A stretch of 64,000 nucleotides of DNA from Kosakonia radicincitans DSM 16656 (GCF_000280495.2 NZ_CP018017.1:186001-250000), one strand, 5' to 3'; counted from the stretch's first letter, positions 55,808-64,000 are shown. Numbers and translations: made by a program. Notes: generated by a model not told the origin, from the sequence alone.

Positions 55808-55956
55808 TCATCTTCAGACATCTTTCCTGCTCAGTCTGGCCTGCGGGATCAGCAGGCCATCTTGTCCAGTTGCTTAATTATCTCAAGTTCTTCTTTAAGC
55901 AAAACAGGGTACTGATGGGTACAGGATTTTAACATTAAGAACTGGCGATTCTGTCT

Positions 55957-56664
55957 TCATTTTTCGTGTATTTTTGAAGGGAGCCCTTTAAAAGCGTCTT
56001 CCCAGTAGAGTTCCCTTTCCTCATCATTAACAACTTTACTCATCCATGATTCCGAACGGTTCCAGCGAGCAGCAACTTCCTTCATGGTCCAGTTTTTTTC
56101 TTTTAATAATTTTTTAATCGTCTGAGTTGATAATCGGGCATTACTCCAGTTTTCAAGAGACTTTCTGGAAACATGAAAATCAAATTCAGGATATGTCTCT
56201 TCAAGTTTTTCTTTAGAAATAAAAGACCAGTTAGGTTCCTGGTACTGGTTGAAGTGAACCAGACTATATCGGTCATCCTGGGTTATGCTGATTTGAGATT
56301 CGTAATGTTCTACCCATACAGAATTCTCACGAACATACTCAAACAGAATTGATATCACTTCTTTACTTTTACGTTCCTGTGATTTAAATAAATCAAAAAT
56401 CCCTTGCTGATTCTGTATTTTAATTGCACCGTCATTAATGAGTGCATTCACAGCTGATGCCCGTACACTCTCAACAGCATTGGTAATTGAAGTGTTATAA
56501 TAATTTAACAACTGAGCACAGAAAAAAATTATCTTCCCGTTAACGATCTGAACTTTTAAATAGCAAAATCCCTCATCATCCCAGAAGGCTCTGAACTGCA
56601 GAGGAAGATATGTTTTTTTAAACCCTTCAATCAATCTGACACTGAGCTTCATCTTAGACTCCAA
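55957..56664 (-). CDS. Hypothetical protein with a C-terminal helix-turn-helix
   Basis: The 235-residue protein has an unrecognised N-terminal region and a C-terminal segment SARLSTQTIKKLLKEKNWTM-like ending in VAARWNRSESWMSKVVND, which fits a homeodomain-like helix-turn-helix. It may be a plasmid regulator. The short N-terminal extension before MKLSVRL may not be translated; position 56652 is an alternative start. The function is unknown. Confidence 0.65.
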   Translation of the reverse strand: MESKMKLSVRLIEGFKKTYLPLQFRAFWDDEGFCYLKVQIVNGKIIFFCAQLLNYYNTSITNAVESVRASAVNALINDGAIKIQNQQGIFDLFKSQERKSKEVISILFEYVRENSVWVEHYESQISITQDDRYSLVHFNQYQEPNWSFISKEKLEETYPEFDFHVSRKSLENWSNARLSTQTIKKLLKEKNWTMKEVAARWNRSESWMSKVVNDEERELYWEDAFKGLPSKIHEK

Positions 56665-56861
56665 CTGATTTTATAATGATAAATTGAACTATAGTTCAAT
56701 ATTTGTCAAATCAACGTGCAAACTGATGTCGAAAGAAGGCTGATACCTGTGGGAGATATTTTGATGCGGTAACAACCAGGACGGTCAGGATTTCTCACTC
56801 AATAGAATGAGTAACAACGCCAGCCAGAACCGGTAAAGACTGTAAGTGCATATCATCGGCA

Positions 56862-56903
56862 CCGAATACAAATGAATTACAAAAGTAGTTCATTTGTATT
56901 CGG
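56862..56903. repeat. Long imperfect palindrome with AATACAAATG arms
   Basis: AATACAAATGAA and TTCATTTGTATT, extended by CCG/CGG, form inverted arms around a 14-base centre. It lies in the intergenic region 200 bp from the nearest start codon. It is one of five repeat sites of the ParB-type family. Confidence 0.75.
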
Positions 56904-57133
56904 CGTAATTTCACTTAAAAGCTAATTAAATGTTCAATTCTTCAGCCGGTATTACACGGAAACCTACCAAAATTAGTTGGTTATATCATTTAGTTCATCC
57001 TTTACCGATCGTTCTAATACATCCAGCGCCAGGTGATGTATTATCAACTCAGTTGTCAGCTTAACGGGCAACTACCTCACGTTACGTCTGGATAACAGGC
57101 GCAACACACACGTAAATCTGAGAGGAATTCCAC

Positions 57134-57211
57134 ATGGAAACTCAAAGAATTCGATATATAAACTTTACAGAAGGAATCATCCATGAACCAATTTACAGAG
57201 GACCTACATAA
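57134..57211 (+). CDS. Putative 25-residue leader peptide overlapping the RES-like gene
   Basis: After GAGAGGAATTCCAC an ATG opens a 25-codon frame METQRIRYINFTEGIIHEPI... that ends 29 bases inside the next gene, with the 57183 start located within it. The strong ribosome site favours translation. It may couple or attenuate expression of the downstream gene. Confidence 0.45.
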   Translation: METQRIRYINFTEGIIHEPIYRGPT

Positions 57212-57806
57212 TGTAGTAGCTCAAATCTTAGCCGGCGCAGAAATCTCTGATAGTGAAATTTTCAAAGAATTAACTATTGAACCTGATTTTTACAAGGTGC
57301 AGGACCAGTATTACGGTGGAAATGGTATCTATTTCAACTCTGAATCAGAAACCCGCTTTTCACTGCGTAGCAAATCCAAAGGTGTATTGTATCTGGCCAC
57401 CACGGCATTTACAGGGCTGAAAGAGTTTTATCAGGATGCTCCGCTTGTTGAAACTGAGGATCTTGAGAAAAACTGTATGGCGGTAATTCAGGCAGCACGC
57501 ACAATCAAGATTATTGATTTAGCTGCCCTGGCGCCCCATCTGAAAACTCCGTTAGGTTATTTGATGGGCTCTAAAGCTGTCTATGAGGATACTCAGTGGC
57601 TGGCAGAAGTGCTTTCTCATTATGCTGATGGTATTGAATATTTGTCTCAACACACCGGCAAAACCTGTATCGCGTTGTGGTCTGACACCGTTGATGGAAA
57701 CGGAATGCTGAAGAACATCTCAGTCACTCCGTTAATCCAGTTCAGTCTCAACGGACAAAGTACGCAGGCGATCTTAAAATCAAAGCTGGGTATTCTTACT
57801 CTCTGA
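57183..57806 (+). CDS. RES-domain-like protein (candidate NAD-degrading toxin)
   Basis: The 207-residue protein has a run NGIYFNSESETRFSLRSKSK followed by GVLYLATTAFTGLKEFYQD. These match the RF and E positions of the RES fold. Near the end DGIEYLSQHTGKTCIALW supplies the Ser. RES toxins deplete NAD. The assignment rests on this motif order only, and an alternative family is possible. It converges with an Xre/DUF2384-like gene, which is the usual antitoxin partner. Confidence 0.5.
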   Translation: MNQFTEDLHNVVAQILAGAEISDSEIFKELTIEPDFYKVQDQYYGGNGIYFNSESETRFSLRSKSKGVLYLATTAFTGLKEFYQDAPLVETEDLEKNCMAVIQAARTIKIIDLAALAPHLKTPLGYLMGSKAVYEDTQWLAEVLSHYADGIEYLSQHTGKTCIALWSDTVDGNGMLKNISVTPLIQFSLNGQSTQAILKSKLGILTL

Positions 57807-57810
57807 GATT

Positions 57811-57838
57811 AAAAATGGGCCAAAAGGCCCATTTTTTT
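57811..57838. terminator. Bidirectional terminator between the convergent RES-like and Xre-like genes
   Basis: AAAAATGGGCC and GGCCCATTTTT form an 11-bp stem with long A and T runs on either side. It serves both convergent genes. Confidence 0.9.
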
Positions 57839-58547
57839 ACATGGTATGGTTGGTACCAAAGTTTTCTGCCAGGATTCTGAAGTGGGTCATCTCTTCAGGC
57901 GTAGCGCCACGGCGCAGCGCGTCAACAATAGAGACATGTGTTTCAGTTCCCGGAATATCAACTTTACGGGTAAAGAAGTGACATTTCCGCACAGCACTGA
58001 CCTTGTGTTTAATCAGGGATAATAATTCCGGGATGCCGGCCAGCATACCGCCTTCTGAATTATTCTCACGTGTGCAAAACTGAAATACCGGGTAAAGGTT
58101 TTCAGAACCCCATTTAATCTGAATAACTTCACCACGGTTTCCTCTTTTATGCAGGGTTGGCGGCGTGGTTGCCAGTATTTTTATAACGGCCGTTGATTTA
58201 TGCACTCCGCCTGAATTCTCCAGCGACTTAAGAAATACTTCTCTCGCTTCAGCAAGATCTTCCTGGGCCTGTTTTTCAGGTGTCATGGTATTAATTAATG
58301 TCTGCAGCTGAGCCTGATTCTTTAATTCAGCCCAGAATGTTTCATCCTGCAGCGTGAGCAGTTCCAGTAACTTCTCGTGGGGCAGTTCATGCAGTGCTTC
58401 AACGAACTTGCTTCCCACATTCTGAATGCGGGTCTGCAGCAGCTGGATTTCAGTTTGCTCACGGTTTTTGAGGTGAGCACGGGCTTTATTAGGTGCATAA
58501 CTGATGTTTGTCATAGTCGCCTCGTCTCGGGTGTTTAAGATTTCCAT
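57837..58547 (-). CDS. DUF2384/Xre-like protein, candidate partner of the RES-like gene
   Basis: The protein is 236 residues, or about 225 if it starts at MTNISYAPNK, which has better spacing. The C-terminal part reads YPVFQFCTRENNSEGG, IPELLSLIKHKVSAV and SIVDALRRGATPEEMTHFRI. This is the order of an MbcA/ParS/Xre antitoxin toxin-binding domain. The N-terminal half is coiled and charged. Canonical RES antitoxins lie upstream in the same operon, so the tail-to-tail layout here is unusual. Confidence 0.5.
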   Translation of the reverse strand: MEILNTRDEATMTNISYAPNKARAHLKNREQTEIQLLQTRIQNVGSKFVEALHELPHEKLLELLTLQDETFWAELKNQAQLQTLINTMTPEKQAQEDLAEAREVFLKSLENSGGVHKSTAVIKILATTPPTLHKRGNRGEVIQIKWGSENLYPVFQFCTRENNSEGGMLAGIPELLSLIKHKVSAVRKCHFFTRKVDIPGTETHVSIVDALRRGATPEEMTHFRILAENFGTNHTM

Positions 58548-58978
58548 GACTTAAGAATACACAAAATCTTAAAGAAGTGCAATTTTTGTACTTCCTGCAT
58601 TCCCTGCAAAATCTGCATTCCGATTTCCGCTATTTGAGGAAAGGTCGCCCAACTGAGGGCAGTTTGTCACAGAACACAACATACAGCCCTTCCCTCCCCT
58701 TCAGACCCCATCATCCAGGCAAAAAGGATCCTTTTTCGATCCTTTTGCGATCCCATACTCTCCTCACGCTAAAATATTTGTTTCTGATTTATGGTATATA
58801 TCCAGAAAGCGGAAATTCAGTGCACACCGCTCTGCGGGTTTTTTCCGTGGCAGTCGCGGTCGCGAGCAACGAAAATGACAGCAGAATTTCATCAGATTGC
58901 GCTACGTGAAAAATGGCAGGGTTGCAGGGGTGTAACCCGACAGAATTTACGTAGCGTGAGCGGACCAACGGGGACACC
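58548..58978. other. 430 bp with clustered GATC sites, possible origin or recombination site remnant
   Basis: The region contains the direct arrangement GGATCCTTTTTCGATCC followed by TTTTGCGATCC, three Dam sites in about 30 bases near 58727-58752. There is also a GTAG-CTACG-like inverted pair (TGCGCTACGTGAA and TTACGTAGCG) just before the recombinase. It could be the recombinase target or an origin remnant. There is no rep gene. Confidence 0.4.
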
Positions 58979-59743
58979 ATGACTCTGCCCTCTTTTATTA
59001 ACGCCTCCCCTGCCCTGCCGGCGACAGGCCAGTCGGCTGGCCTGGACTACGGCCGCGCGCTTTCGCTACGCGAAATGGCCCGGCACTACACCGAGCTGCC
59101 AAAATATCTGCTGGCTCCGGAAGTGGCCGGACTGCTGCACTTTGTTCAGGACTGGGGTCAGCACGCTTTTTTTAATACGTTATGGAATACCGGGGCACGC
59201 CTGAACGAAGGCCTTGCCCTGAGACGGCGTGACTTTCACCTTAACGAGAGCATTCCGCATGTCGTTCTTCGCACCGCCAAACAGCGGCGTGCCGGCGGCG
59301 GCCGTCCGCGTAAGGGAAAAAGTGCCAACCGGGTGGTGCCGTTATCGGACCCGGCCTATGTCGATGAGATGCGCCGGCTGTTCGCCAGCACGAAGGAGCA
59401 GTTTGAAGATGATCCGATTACAGGCGAACGTCGCGCGCAACCGGTGTGGAATGTTTCCGACCGGACGGTGCGTAACTGGCTGGTCCGGGCTACTGATGCC
59501 GCGGATCGTGACGGCGTCAGACTGAGCATCGACGTCAGCCCCCATACCTTCCGGCACAGTTTTGCAATGCACCTTTTATATGGCCACGTTCACCCTAAGG
59601 TACTCCAGGGTCTGCTGGGGCATGAGAAGTTTGAGAGTACTGAGGTCTATACGAAAATATTTGCGCTCGACGTGGCTGCCAGTCAGCAGCTGCGCTTCAC
59701 CCTCGATACACAGGATGCGCTGCAGCTACTGCGTATAAAATAG
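58979..59743 (+). CDS. Tyrosine recombinase (plasmid resolvase/integrase type)
   Basis: The 254-residue protein has the catalytic set R (NTGARLNEGLALRRRD), K (RKGKSANRVVPL), HxxR (SPHTFRHSFAMHLLYG) and a tyrosine in ESTEVYTKIFALD. It resembles the site-specific integrase that accompanies RepFIB-type replicons. It probably resolves plasmid multimers. The upstream 430 bp may hold its target site. It is followed by a HEPN-motif gene 19 bp away. Confidence 0.88.
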   Translation: MTLPSFINASPALPATGQSAGLDYGRALSLREMARHYTELPKYLLAPEVAGLLHFVQDWGQHAFFNTLWNTGARLNEGLALRRRDFHLNESIPHVVLRTAKQRRAGGGRPRKGKSANRVVPLSDPAYVDEMRRLFASTKEQFEDDPITGERRAQPVWNVSDRTVRNWLVRATDAADRDGVRLSIDVSPHTFRHSFAMHLLYGHVHPKVLQGLLGHEKFESTEVYTKIFALDVAASQQLRFTLDTQDALQLLRIK

Positions 59744-59762
59744 ATAACCAAGTTGAGTTCCC

Positions 59763-60857
59763 ATGAAAAAAACCAAATACAGATTTGAGAGTGATGACGA
59801 TCCCTTTGTATCTAAAGATGTTTTGACTCTGATCGACAACGGACTTGTGTTTCTGGATAAGGCGCGTGAAGAATTGCAGGACTCCATGCCCAAATTTTCG
59901 ATTGTCAGTTTCTGGACAGCGGTCGAGATCCTGCTGAAGGTACCTTTGTTACATGAGCACTGGAGTCTGGTGTGCTCCGGCAGGAAAATAGAGCGAGCAA
60001 GGTACCTTGCAGGTGATTTCCAGTCGGTGACATACGATGAAACATGTCAGCGATTAGCTGATGTTCTGGAACACCCTCTTCCTAAAGAAACCATCGACGT
60101 ATTCAAAAAAGTCAAAGACCATCGCAACCGGGTGGTTCATTTTTATCATTCCGATTTCACAGACGAGCAATCAAAGAAAATTCTTCATGAACAGGCCGAT
60201 GCCTGGTTTGCGCTAAATCGTTTTATGCGTGATCAGTGGTTTTCGATTTTTGGAGAGCCTCTGAACTCTAAGCTCGCATTAGACGAAGATGGAATGCTCC
60301 GGAGCTCGTTTTTTTATGCTGATGCTAAATTTCGTTATCTCAAGCCGGAACTTGATGGACTCGAAAAACAGGGATGTTCAGTCTCAGTTTGCCGCTCCTG
60401 TAGTAAAAAAGCTGCGGTTGATATGTGTATACATGAGGAAAGCGGAAATACCCTGCATGAATCTGACTGTCTGGTCTGCGGTACCAGGTCAGATCAGTAT
60501 CTCGAAGTTACCTGCCCTGACTGCGGGATAAAGCAGAATTTATACGCTACCGGTGAAACAGAATTCACCTGCGTACAATGTAACCACTCTTCATCACGAT
60601 ACGATTTGCTTGATGAATGGGAGGGTAAACCAGAAGATTTTAGTCATTCTGGTCTTCCTGCAAGTTGTTCTGATTGTGACGGCTATGAGACGGTATGTGA
60701 GTACGGTGGTGGATACCTGTGCACCACCTGTCTCGTATTACATGACTCACTGGAAACCTGCGGATACTGTGGCGGGCATTCAACCTCAGTTCCTGAAATG
60801 AGCGGTCTTATAGGGTGTAACTTCTGTGATGGTAACGTGCGGTTGCTGGAGGAATAA
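59763..60857 (+). CDS. HEPN-motif protein with C-terminal zinc-ribbon array
   Basis: The 364-residue protein has an N-terminal HEPN-like helical domain, with AVEILLKVPLLHEHWSLVCSG, and the Arg-x4-His motif in KDHRNRVVHFYHSDF near residue 120. The C-terminal half carries at least five paired-cysteine knuckles (CRSC, CLVC, CPDC, CVQC, CSDC, CTTC, CGYC, CNFC), like zinc ribbons that bind nucleic acid. HEPN proteins are common RNase effectors in abortive infection. It is immediately downstream of the tyrosine recombinase. Confidence 0.7.
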   Translation: MKKTKYRFESDDDPFVSKDVLTLIDNGLVFLDKAREELQDSMPKFSIVSFWTAVEILLKVPLLHEHWSLVCSGRKIERARYLAGDFQSVTYDETCQRLADVLEHPLPKETIDVFKKVKDHRNRVVHFYHSDFTDEQSKKILHEQADAWFALNRFMRDQWFSIFGEPLNSKLALDEDGMLRSSFFYADAKFRYLKPELDGLEKQGCSVSVCRSCSKKAAVDMCIHEESGNTLHESDCLVCGTRSDQYLEVTCPDCGIKQNLYATGETEFTCVQCNHSSSRYDLLDEWEGKPEDFSHSGLPASCSDCDGYETVCEYGGGYLCTTCLVLHDSLETCGYCGGHSTSVPEMSGLIGCNFCDGNVRLLEE

Positions 60858-60861
60858 GTAT

Positions 60862-60979
60862 ATAAATGAATTACATTTGAAATTCCTTTGAATTACAAAT
60901 GTATGTCTTATGTAGTTATTATCTGGTACCTCTTAGAAACACAATAACAAATACAAATGAATTTCAAATGTATTACATT
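60862..60979. repeat. Partition-type repeats upstream of the 60991 gene
   Basis: Several related sites occur in 118 bp, including AATTACATTTGAAATT, GAATTACAAATGTATG, AATACAAATGAATTTC and CAAATGTATTACATTG. They end 12 bases before the next start codon, in the promoter/leader position. Confidence 0.75.
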
Positions 60980-60990
60980 GAGGGTGTTCG

Positions 60991-61728
60991 ATGTCAACGT
61001 GGACAGATATCTCTATCGGTAACTTCACTCTGTACGATACGCAGAATGACTATCATCAATGGTATTTTCAGAAGGCCGATCGTGTCAGGGAGATTGTCAA
61101 AGACGAGGACGGGAGCTGGTCAGAAGGAACGTTTATCGGCTATCGGACGACCGTGGCACAGATGCGCCGACGGTTACAGCTGAACGGATATGACCGGGCC
61201 GCTCTCGAACGGGATTTTTCGACTGCCATTGAGTCCTGGAAAACGGATTCTATTGCGGAGCTGGCCAAACTTGAAAGCGAAGAACATCCCCACGGAGAAA
61301 ATTATCTTCAGTACAGAATCACCTGGCTGAAGCACGTCATCCCGGTTCTTGAAAATGCAACGCTGGATGACTGGCTTGACCGGTTAAATAAGGCGGCATG
61401 TTGGCCGAGTAACGAGAGAGATTTTGCCCAACTTTTGACGTGGATTGAAACCGGTGATCCTGTGCTTTCCCTGATGGTCAGCTCGGTTGACGGTGATTGC
61501 TCCTGGGTTCGTGATTCGAACTTTAATTTCCCGTGTACACAACGAGATTTTTACTCTTTAGCGATTCTGCTAATCACTGAGGATGGCGCTGTATGCGAAC
61601 TGGACCTGAAATGGCTCATATCTGCCGAATTGACTGATGATTTTGACGATCTGGAAGAAAAACATGCGGGAGCCACTCAACCGCTTAGACATGCCAGACA
61701 GAGCCTCTCTGAGTTGAGTGCACTGGTA
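60991..61728 (+). CDS. HEPN/Toprim-associated-domain-like protein, truncated by IS26
   Basis: The open frame begins MSTWTDISIGNFTLYDTQND, which resembles the N-terminal HEPN/Toprim-associated domain (a short beta-hairpin entry in proteins of that group). About 246 codons remain before IS26 at 61729, which the frame enters in phase. The C-terminal part is lost or may lie elsewhere on the plasmid. Its promoter holds partition-type repeats. Its family assignment is tentative. Confidence 0.5.
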
Positions 61729-62548
61729 GGCACTGTTGCAAAGTTAGCGATGAGGCAGCCTTTTGTCTTATTCAAAGGCCTTACATTTCAAAAACTCTGC
61801 TTACCAGGCGCATTTCGCCCAGGGGATCACCATAATAAAATGCTGAGGCCTGGCCTTTGCGTAGTGCACGCATCACCTCAATACCTTTGATGGTGGCGTA
61901 AGCCGTCTTCATGGATTTAAATCCCAGCGTGGCGCCGATTATCCGTTTCAGTTTGCCATGATCGCATTCAATCACGTTGTTCCGGTACTTAATCTGTCGG
62001 TGTTCAACGTCAGACGGGCACCGGCCTTCGCGTTTGAGCAGAGCAAGCGCGCGACCATAGGCGGGCGCTTTATCCGTGTTGATGAATCGCGGGATCTGCC
62101 ACTTCTTCACGTTGTTGAGGATTTTACCCAGAAACCGGTATGCAGCTTTGCTGTTACGACGGGAGGAGAGATAAAAATCGACAGTGCGGCCCCGGCTGTC
62201 GACGGCCCGGTACAGATACGCCCAGCGGCCATTGACCTTCACGTAGGTTTCATCCATGTGCCACGGGCAAAGATCGGAAGGGTTACGCCAGTACCAGCGC
62301 AGCCGTTTTTCCATTTCAGGCGCATAACGCTGAACCCAGCGGTAAATCGTGGAGTGATCGACATTCACTCCGCGTTCAGCCAGCATCTCCTGCAGCTCAC
62401 GGTAACTGATGCCGTATTTGCAGTACCAGCGTACGGCCCACAGAATGATGTCACGCTGAAAATGCCGGCCTTTGAATGGGTTCATGTGCAGCTCCATCAG
62501 CAAAAGGGGATGATAAGTTTATCACCACCGACTATTTGCAACAGTGCC
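61729..62548 (-). mobile_element. IS26, copy 2
   Basis: The 820-bp element has the same orientation and, by eye, the same sequence as copy 1 at 20876. The flanking 8-mers (cactggta and ggatatgc) differ. It has cut the 3' end of the 60991 gene and the 5' end of a serine recombinase gene. Confidence 0.98.
61781..62485 (-). CDS. tnpA: IS26 transposase, copy 2
   Basis: The 234-residue protein is identical in sequence to the copy 1 transposase as read here. The intact DDE residues and length indicate a functional enzyme. With copy 1 in direct orientation it could excise the intervening 40 kb as a circle by homologous or IS26-targeted recombination. Confidence 0.97.
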   Translation of the reverse strand: MNPFKGRHFQRDIILWAVRWYCKYGISYRELQEMLAERGVNVDHSTIYRWVQRYAPEMEKRLRWYWRNPSDLCPWHMDETYVKVNGRWAYLYRAVDSRGRTVDFYLSSRRNSKAAYRFLGKILNNVKKWQIPRFINTDKAPAYGRALALLKREGRCPSDVEHRQIKYRNNVIECDHGKLKRIIGATLGFKSMKTAYATIKGIEVMRALRKGQASAFYYGDPLGEMRLVSRVFEM

Positions 62549-63106
62549 GGATATGCAAGAGTATCAACCAGCCATCAGAAACTGACGAGCCAGATTACTG
62601 AACTCAAAACAGCGGGAGTGAGGGATGATCGTGTATTTACTGACATGATGTCAGGAGCAACTGATGAGCGTGCAGGGCTACAGAGACTCCTTGCCAGAGC
62701 GGAGAAAGATGACATCATCCTCTGTACTAAAATGGATCGTCTAGGACGTAATACCGCTGATATGATTCGTATTGTGGATACTTGCTATAAAAAAGGCATC
62801 GCTATCCTATTTCTAGAGAATGGTCTTAGTACTGAAGGCACAATGGGAAAAATGGTTATCCAGATACTAGCAGCTGTTGCCGAGGCGGAACGAGAAAGGA
62901 TCTTGGAGCGAACTAACGATGGGCGGAAGACCGCTATGATTAAGGGGGTCAAATTCGGAAGAAAGCCTCACAAGAAGGCTGAATTAGCTAATGAATTGAT
63001 TAATAAGGACGTACAAGTTAAGGAAGTAATGGAAAAAACGGGTATATCAAGGGCGACCTATTTTAGGCTGAAAAGAAAAACAGCTATTAACTCTAACGAA
63101 GGATGA
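62549..63106 (+). CDS. Serine recombinase (resolvase/invertase), N-terminus removed by IS26
   Basis: The remaining frame starts GYARVSTSHQKLTSQ, beginning about four residues into the normal protein, and includes the catalytic serine in RVST. It continues DRVFTDMMSGATDERAGLQR, ILCTKMDRLGRNTADMIR and a C-terminal helix-turn-helix (VKEVMEKTGISRATYFRLK). Without a native start it may be expressed only as a read-through. It is 7 bases from the SIR2 gene and may belong to its element. Confidence 0.82.
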   Translation, partial: GYARVSTSHQKLTSQITELKTAGVRDDRVFTDMMSGATDERAGLQRLLARAEKDDIILCTKMDRLGRNTADMIRIVDTCYKKGIAILFLENGLSTEGTMGKMVIQILAAVAEAERERILERTNDGRKTAMIKGVKFGRKPHKKAELANELINKDVQVKEVMEKTGISRATYFRLKRKTAINSNEG

Positions 63107-63113
63107 ATTCAAA

Positions 63114-64000
63114 GTGAGTCAATACTTAAAGCTTGGAGATGACCAGTCTCCGGTTCAGTTGGATCCACACAGCGAAGTTGGTGCATTTAAAGTTGTTGGA
63201 CACTGCTCATGGGCAAAACCAGGAGATAAAATCACTCCTGATTTTTTGCGTTTAAGAATAGAACCTTGGTTAACTGCTCTTTTTCAGTCTGAACACCTAA
63301 ATATACTTATTGGCGCGGGACTTAGTTCAGCAATCCAAGAGTCAGCGACAGGCACGAAACCTCAAGGCATGGGATGGATTAATGATCTCAAAGTTTGCAA
63401 GGCTGAAATAGATAGTTATGTAGCTAAAACAGCTGAAGCCTCAGGAAGAGGAAGAGGTAATATTGAAGACCAAATCCGTTCAATTAATGAGTTAATTAAA
63501 GGATTAGAGATTTTAACTGCGCAAAATCTCCCACTTCCAGAACCGCCTCCTGGTGCTCTCCCATATCGAAATTTAAAAAGTGAGTTAGTTGAGTTAAATA
63601 ATGAGCTAACAAGATGTTTGAAATTATTCTCAGATTCAGTTAGTAATGGGGAAAAGTTAATTCGCGATGCAAAAAACGATTTAAAAACACAAACGTTTAA
63701 TTATTTAGTAAGTTTTTTGATGAGTTTTTCAAGTCGAACAGCGACAAGGGATCGATTACATATTTTCACGACGAATTACGACAGGATAATTGAAGCAGGA
63801 GCTGAAATAGCAGGTATTCGACTAATTGACAGATTTGTTGGTACTATAGCGCCTATTTTCAGATCTTCGCGACTAGAAGTCGACTATCATTATAATCCAC
63901 CGGGTATTCGTGGTGAACCAAGATATTTGGAAGGTGTGGCGCGCTTTACTAAATTACATGGCTCATTGGACTGGTATACTACCGAAGGAGCCATAAGGCG
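63114..64000 (+). CDS. SIR2-domain protein, C-terminus beyond window
   Basis: The GTG start follows GAAGGATG by eight bases. The frame stays open to the window end, 295 codons. It contains the NAD-binding motif ILIGAGLSSAIQE, a helical insertion with RGRGNIEDQIRSINEL, then FTTNYDRIIEAGA and FTKLHGSLDWY, the SIR2 signatures. Bacterial SIR2 proteins of this kind act as NAD-depleting effectors in anti-phage systems, often with a HerA ATPase or other partner. None is visible because the window ends. The DNA is AT-rich compared with its neighbours. Confidence 0.82.
   Translation, partial: MSQYLKLGDDQSPVQLDPHSEVGAFKVVGHCSWAKPGDKITPDFLRLRIEPWLTALFQSEHLNILIGAGLSSAIQESATGTKPQGMGWINDLKVCKAEIDSYVAKTAEASGRGRGNIEDQIRSINELIKGLEILTAQNLPLPEPPPGALPYRNLKSELVELNNELTRCLKLFSDSVSNGEKLIRDAKNDLKTQTFNYLVSFLMSFSSRTATRDRLHIFTTNYDRIIEAGAEIAGIRLIDRFVGTIAPIFRSSRLEVDYHYNPPGIRGEPRYLEGVARFTKLHGSLDWYTTEGAIR

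Noticed and set aside
60862..60979. Repeats before the 60991 gene considered as a CRISPR array
   Set aside because: The units are short, irregularly spaced and partly inverted, with no constant-length spacers and no cas genes.

Overview
The window looks like part of a large accessory plasmid of an Enterobacterales host (Klebsiella/Enterobacter/Citrobacter-like). The reasons are two identical IS26 copies, IS elements of the IS2, IS903, IS186, IS66 and IS110 kinds, a Tn3-family transposon, a 127-bp ERIC repeat, a FrmR very close to the E. coli protein, and a ParA/ParB partition operon. No replication initiator gene was found. Host assignment is inference from gene style only.

Layout. (1) 1-4.1 kb: the 3' end of a 1,2-propanediol microcompartment operon (pduO C-terminus, pduP, pduQ) with a PocR/AraC-type regulator. 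(2) 4.1-21.7 kb: a dense mobile-element scrapyard. It holds two IS2-like elements, IS3 and group II intron remnants, an IS903-like element, an IS186-like element, a Tn3-family transposon (tnpA, res, tnpR) hit by an IS110 element, an IS6-family element split by the second IS2, and IS26. Embedded here is a cargo module of two TauE/SafE permeases, a ModE-type winged-helix protein and an FmdE-family protein, with a ModE-box-like palindrome upstream. (3) 24.4-43.4 kb: a formaldehyde/electrophile stress region. It has a cyanide-insensitive-type bd oxidase (cioAB plus a DUF2474 small subunit), an iron-dependent alcohol dehydrogenase, an IS66-family insertion, frmR, a DUF488 gene, a second frmR-frmA-VOC-DUF3422-frmB-NDH-2-uvrA series on the minus strand, and a divergent uvrB. 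FrmR-type palindromes precede the dehydrogenase and both frmR genes. (4) 43.5-53.5 kb: remnants and accessory genes, namely a LysR scrap, an FlhD-like gene, a GNAT, a decayed vapBC, a PHP-ATPase (TrlF-type) gene with an upstream unknown gene, a convergent HEPN-motif gene, a lipoprotein and small ORFs. (5) 53.5-61.7 kb: plasmid maintenance and probable defence. It has parAB with dispersed AATACAAATG repeats, a convergent RES-like/Xre-like pair, a tyrosine recombinase, a HEPN/zinc-ribbon gene and a gene truncated by the second IS26. (6) 62.5-64 kb: an IS26-truncated serine recombinase and a SIR2-domain gene that runs off the window.

How the genes may work together (inference). FrmA and FrmB convert the glutathione adduct of formaldehyde to formate and produce NADH. 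NDH-2 and CioAB could reoxidise that NADH through quinone, and UvrA/UvrB homologues could help with DNA damage. The right-hand third repeats a theme of HEPN, PHP-ATPase, RES-like and SIR2 proteins, which is what a plasmid-borne anti-phage island looks like. The least explained pieces are the ModE-box/TauE/FmdE module and the spread of the partition-type repeats to promoters of genes outside parAB.
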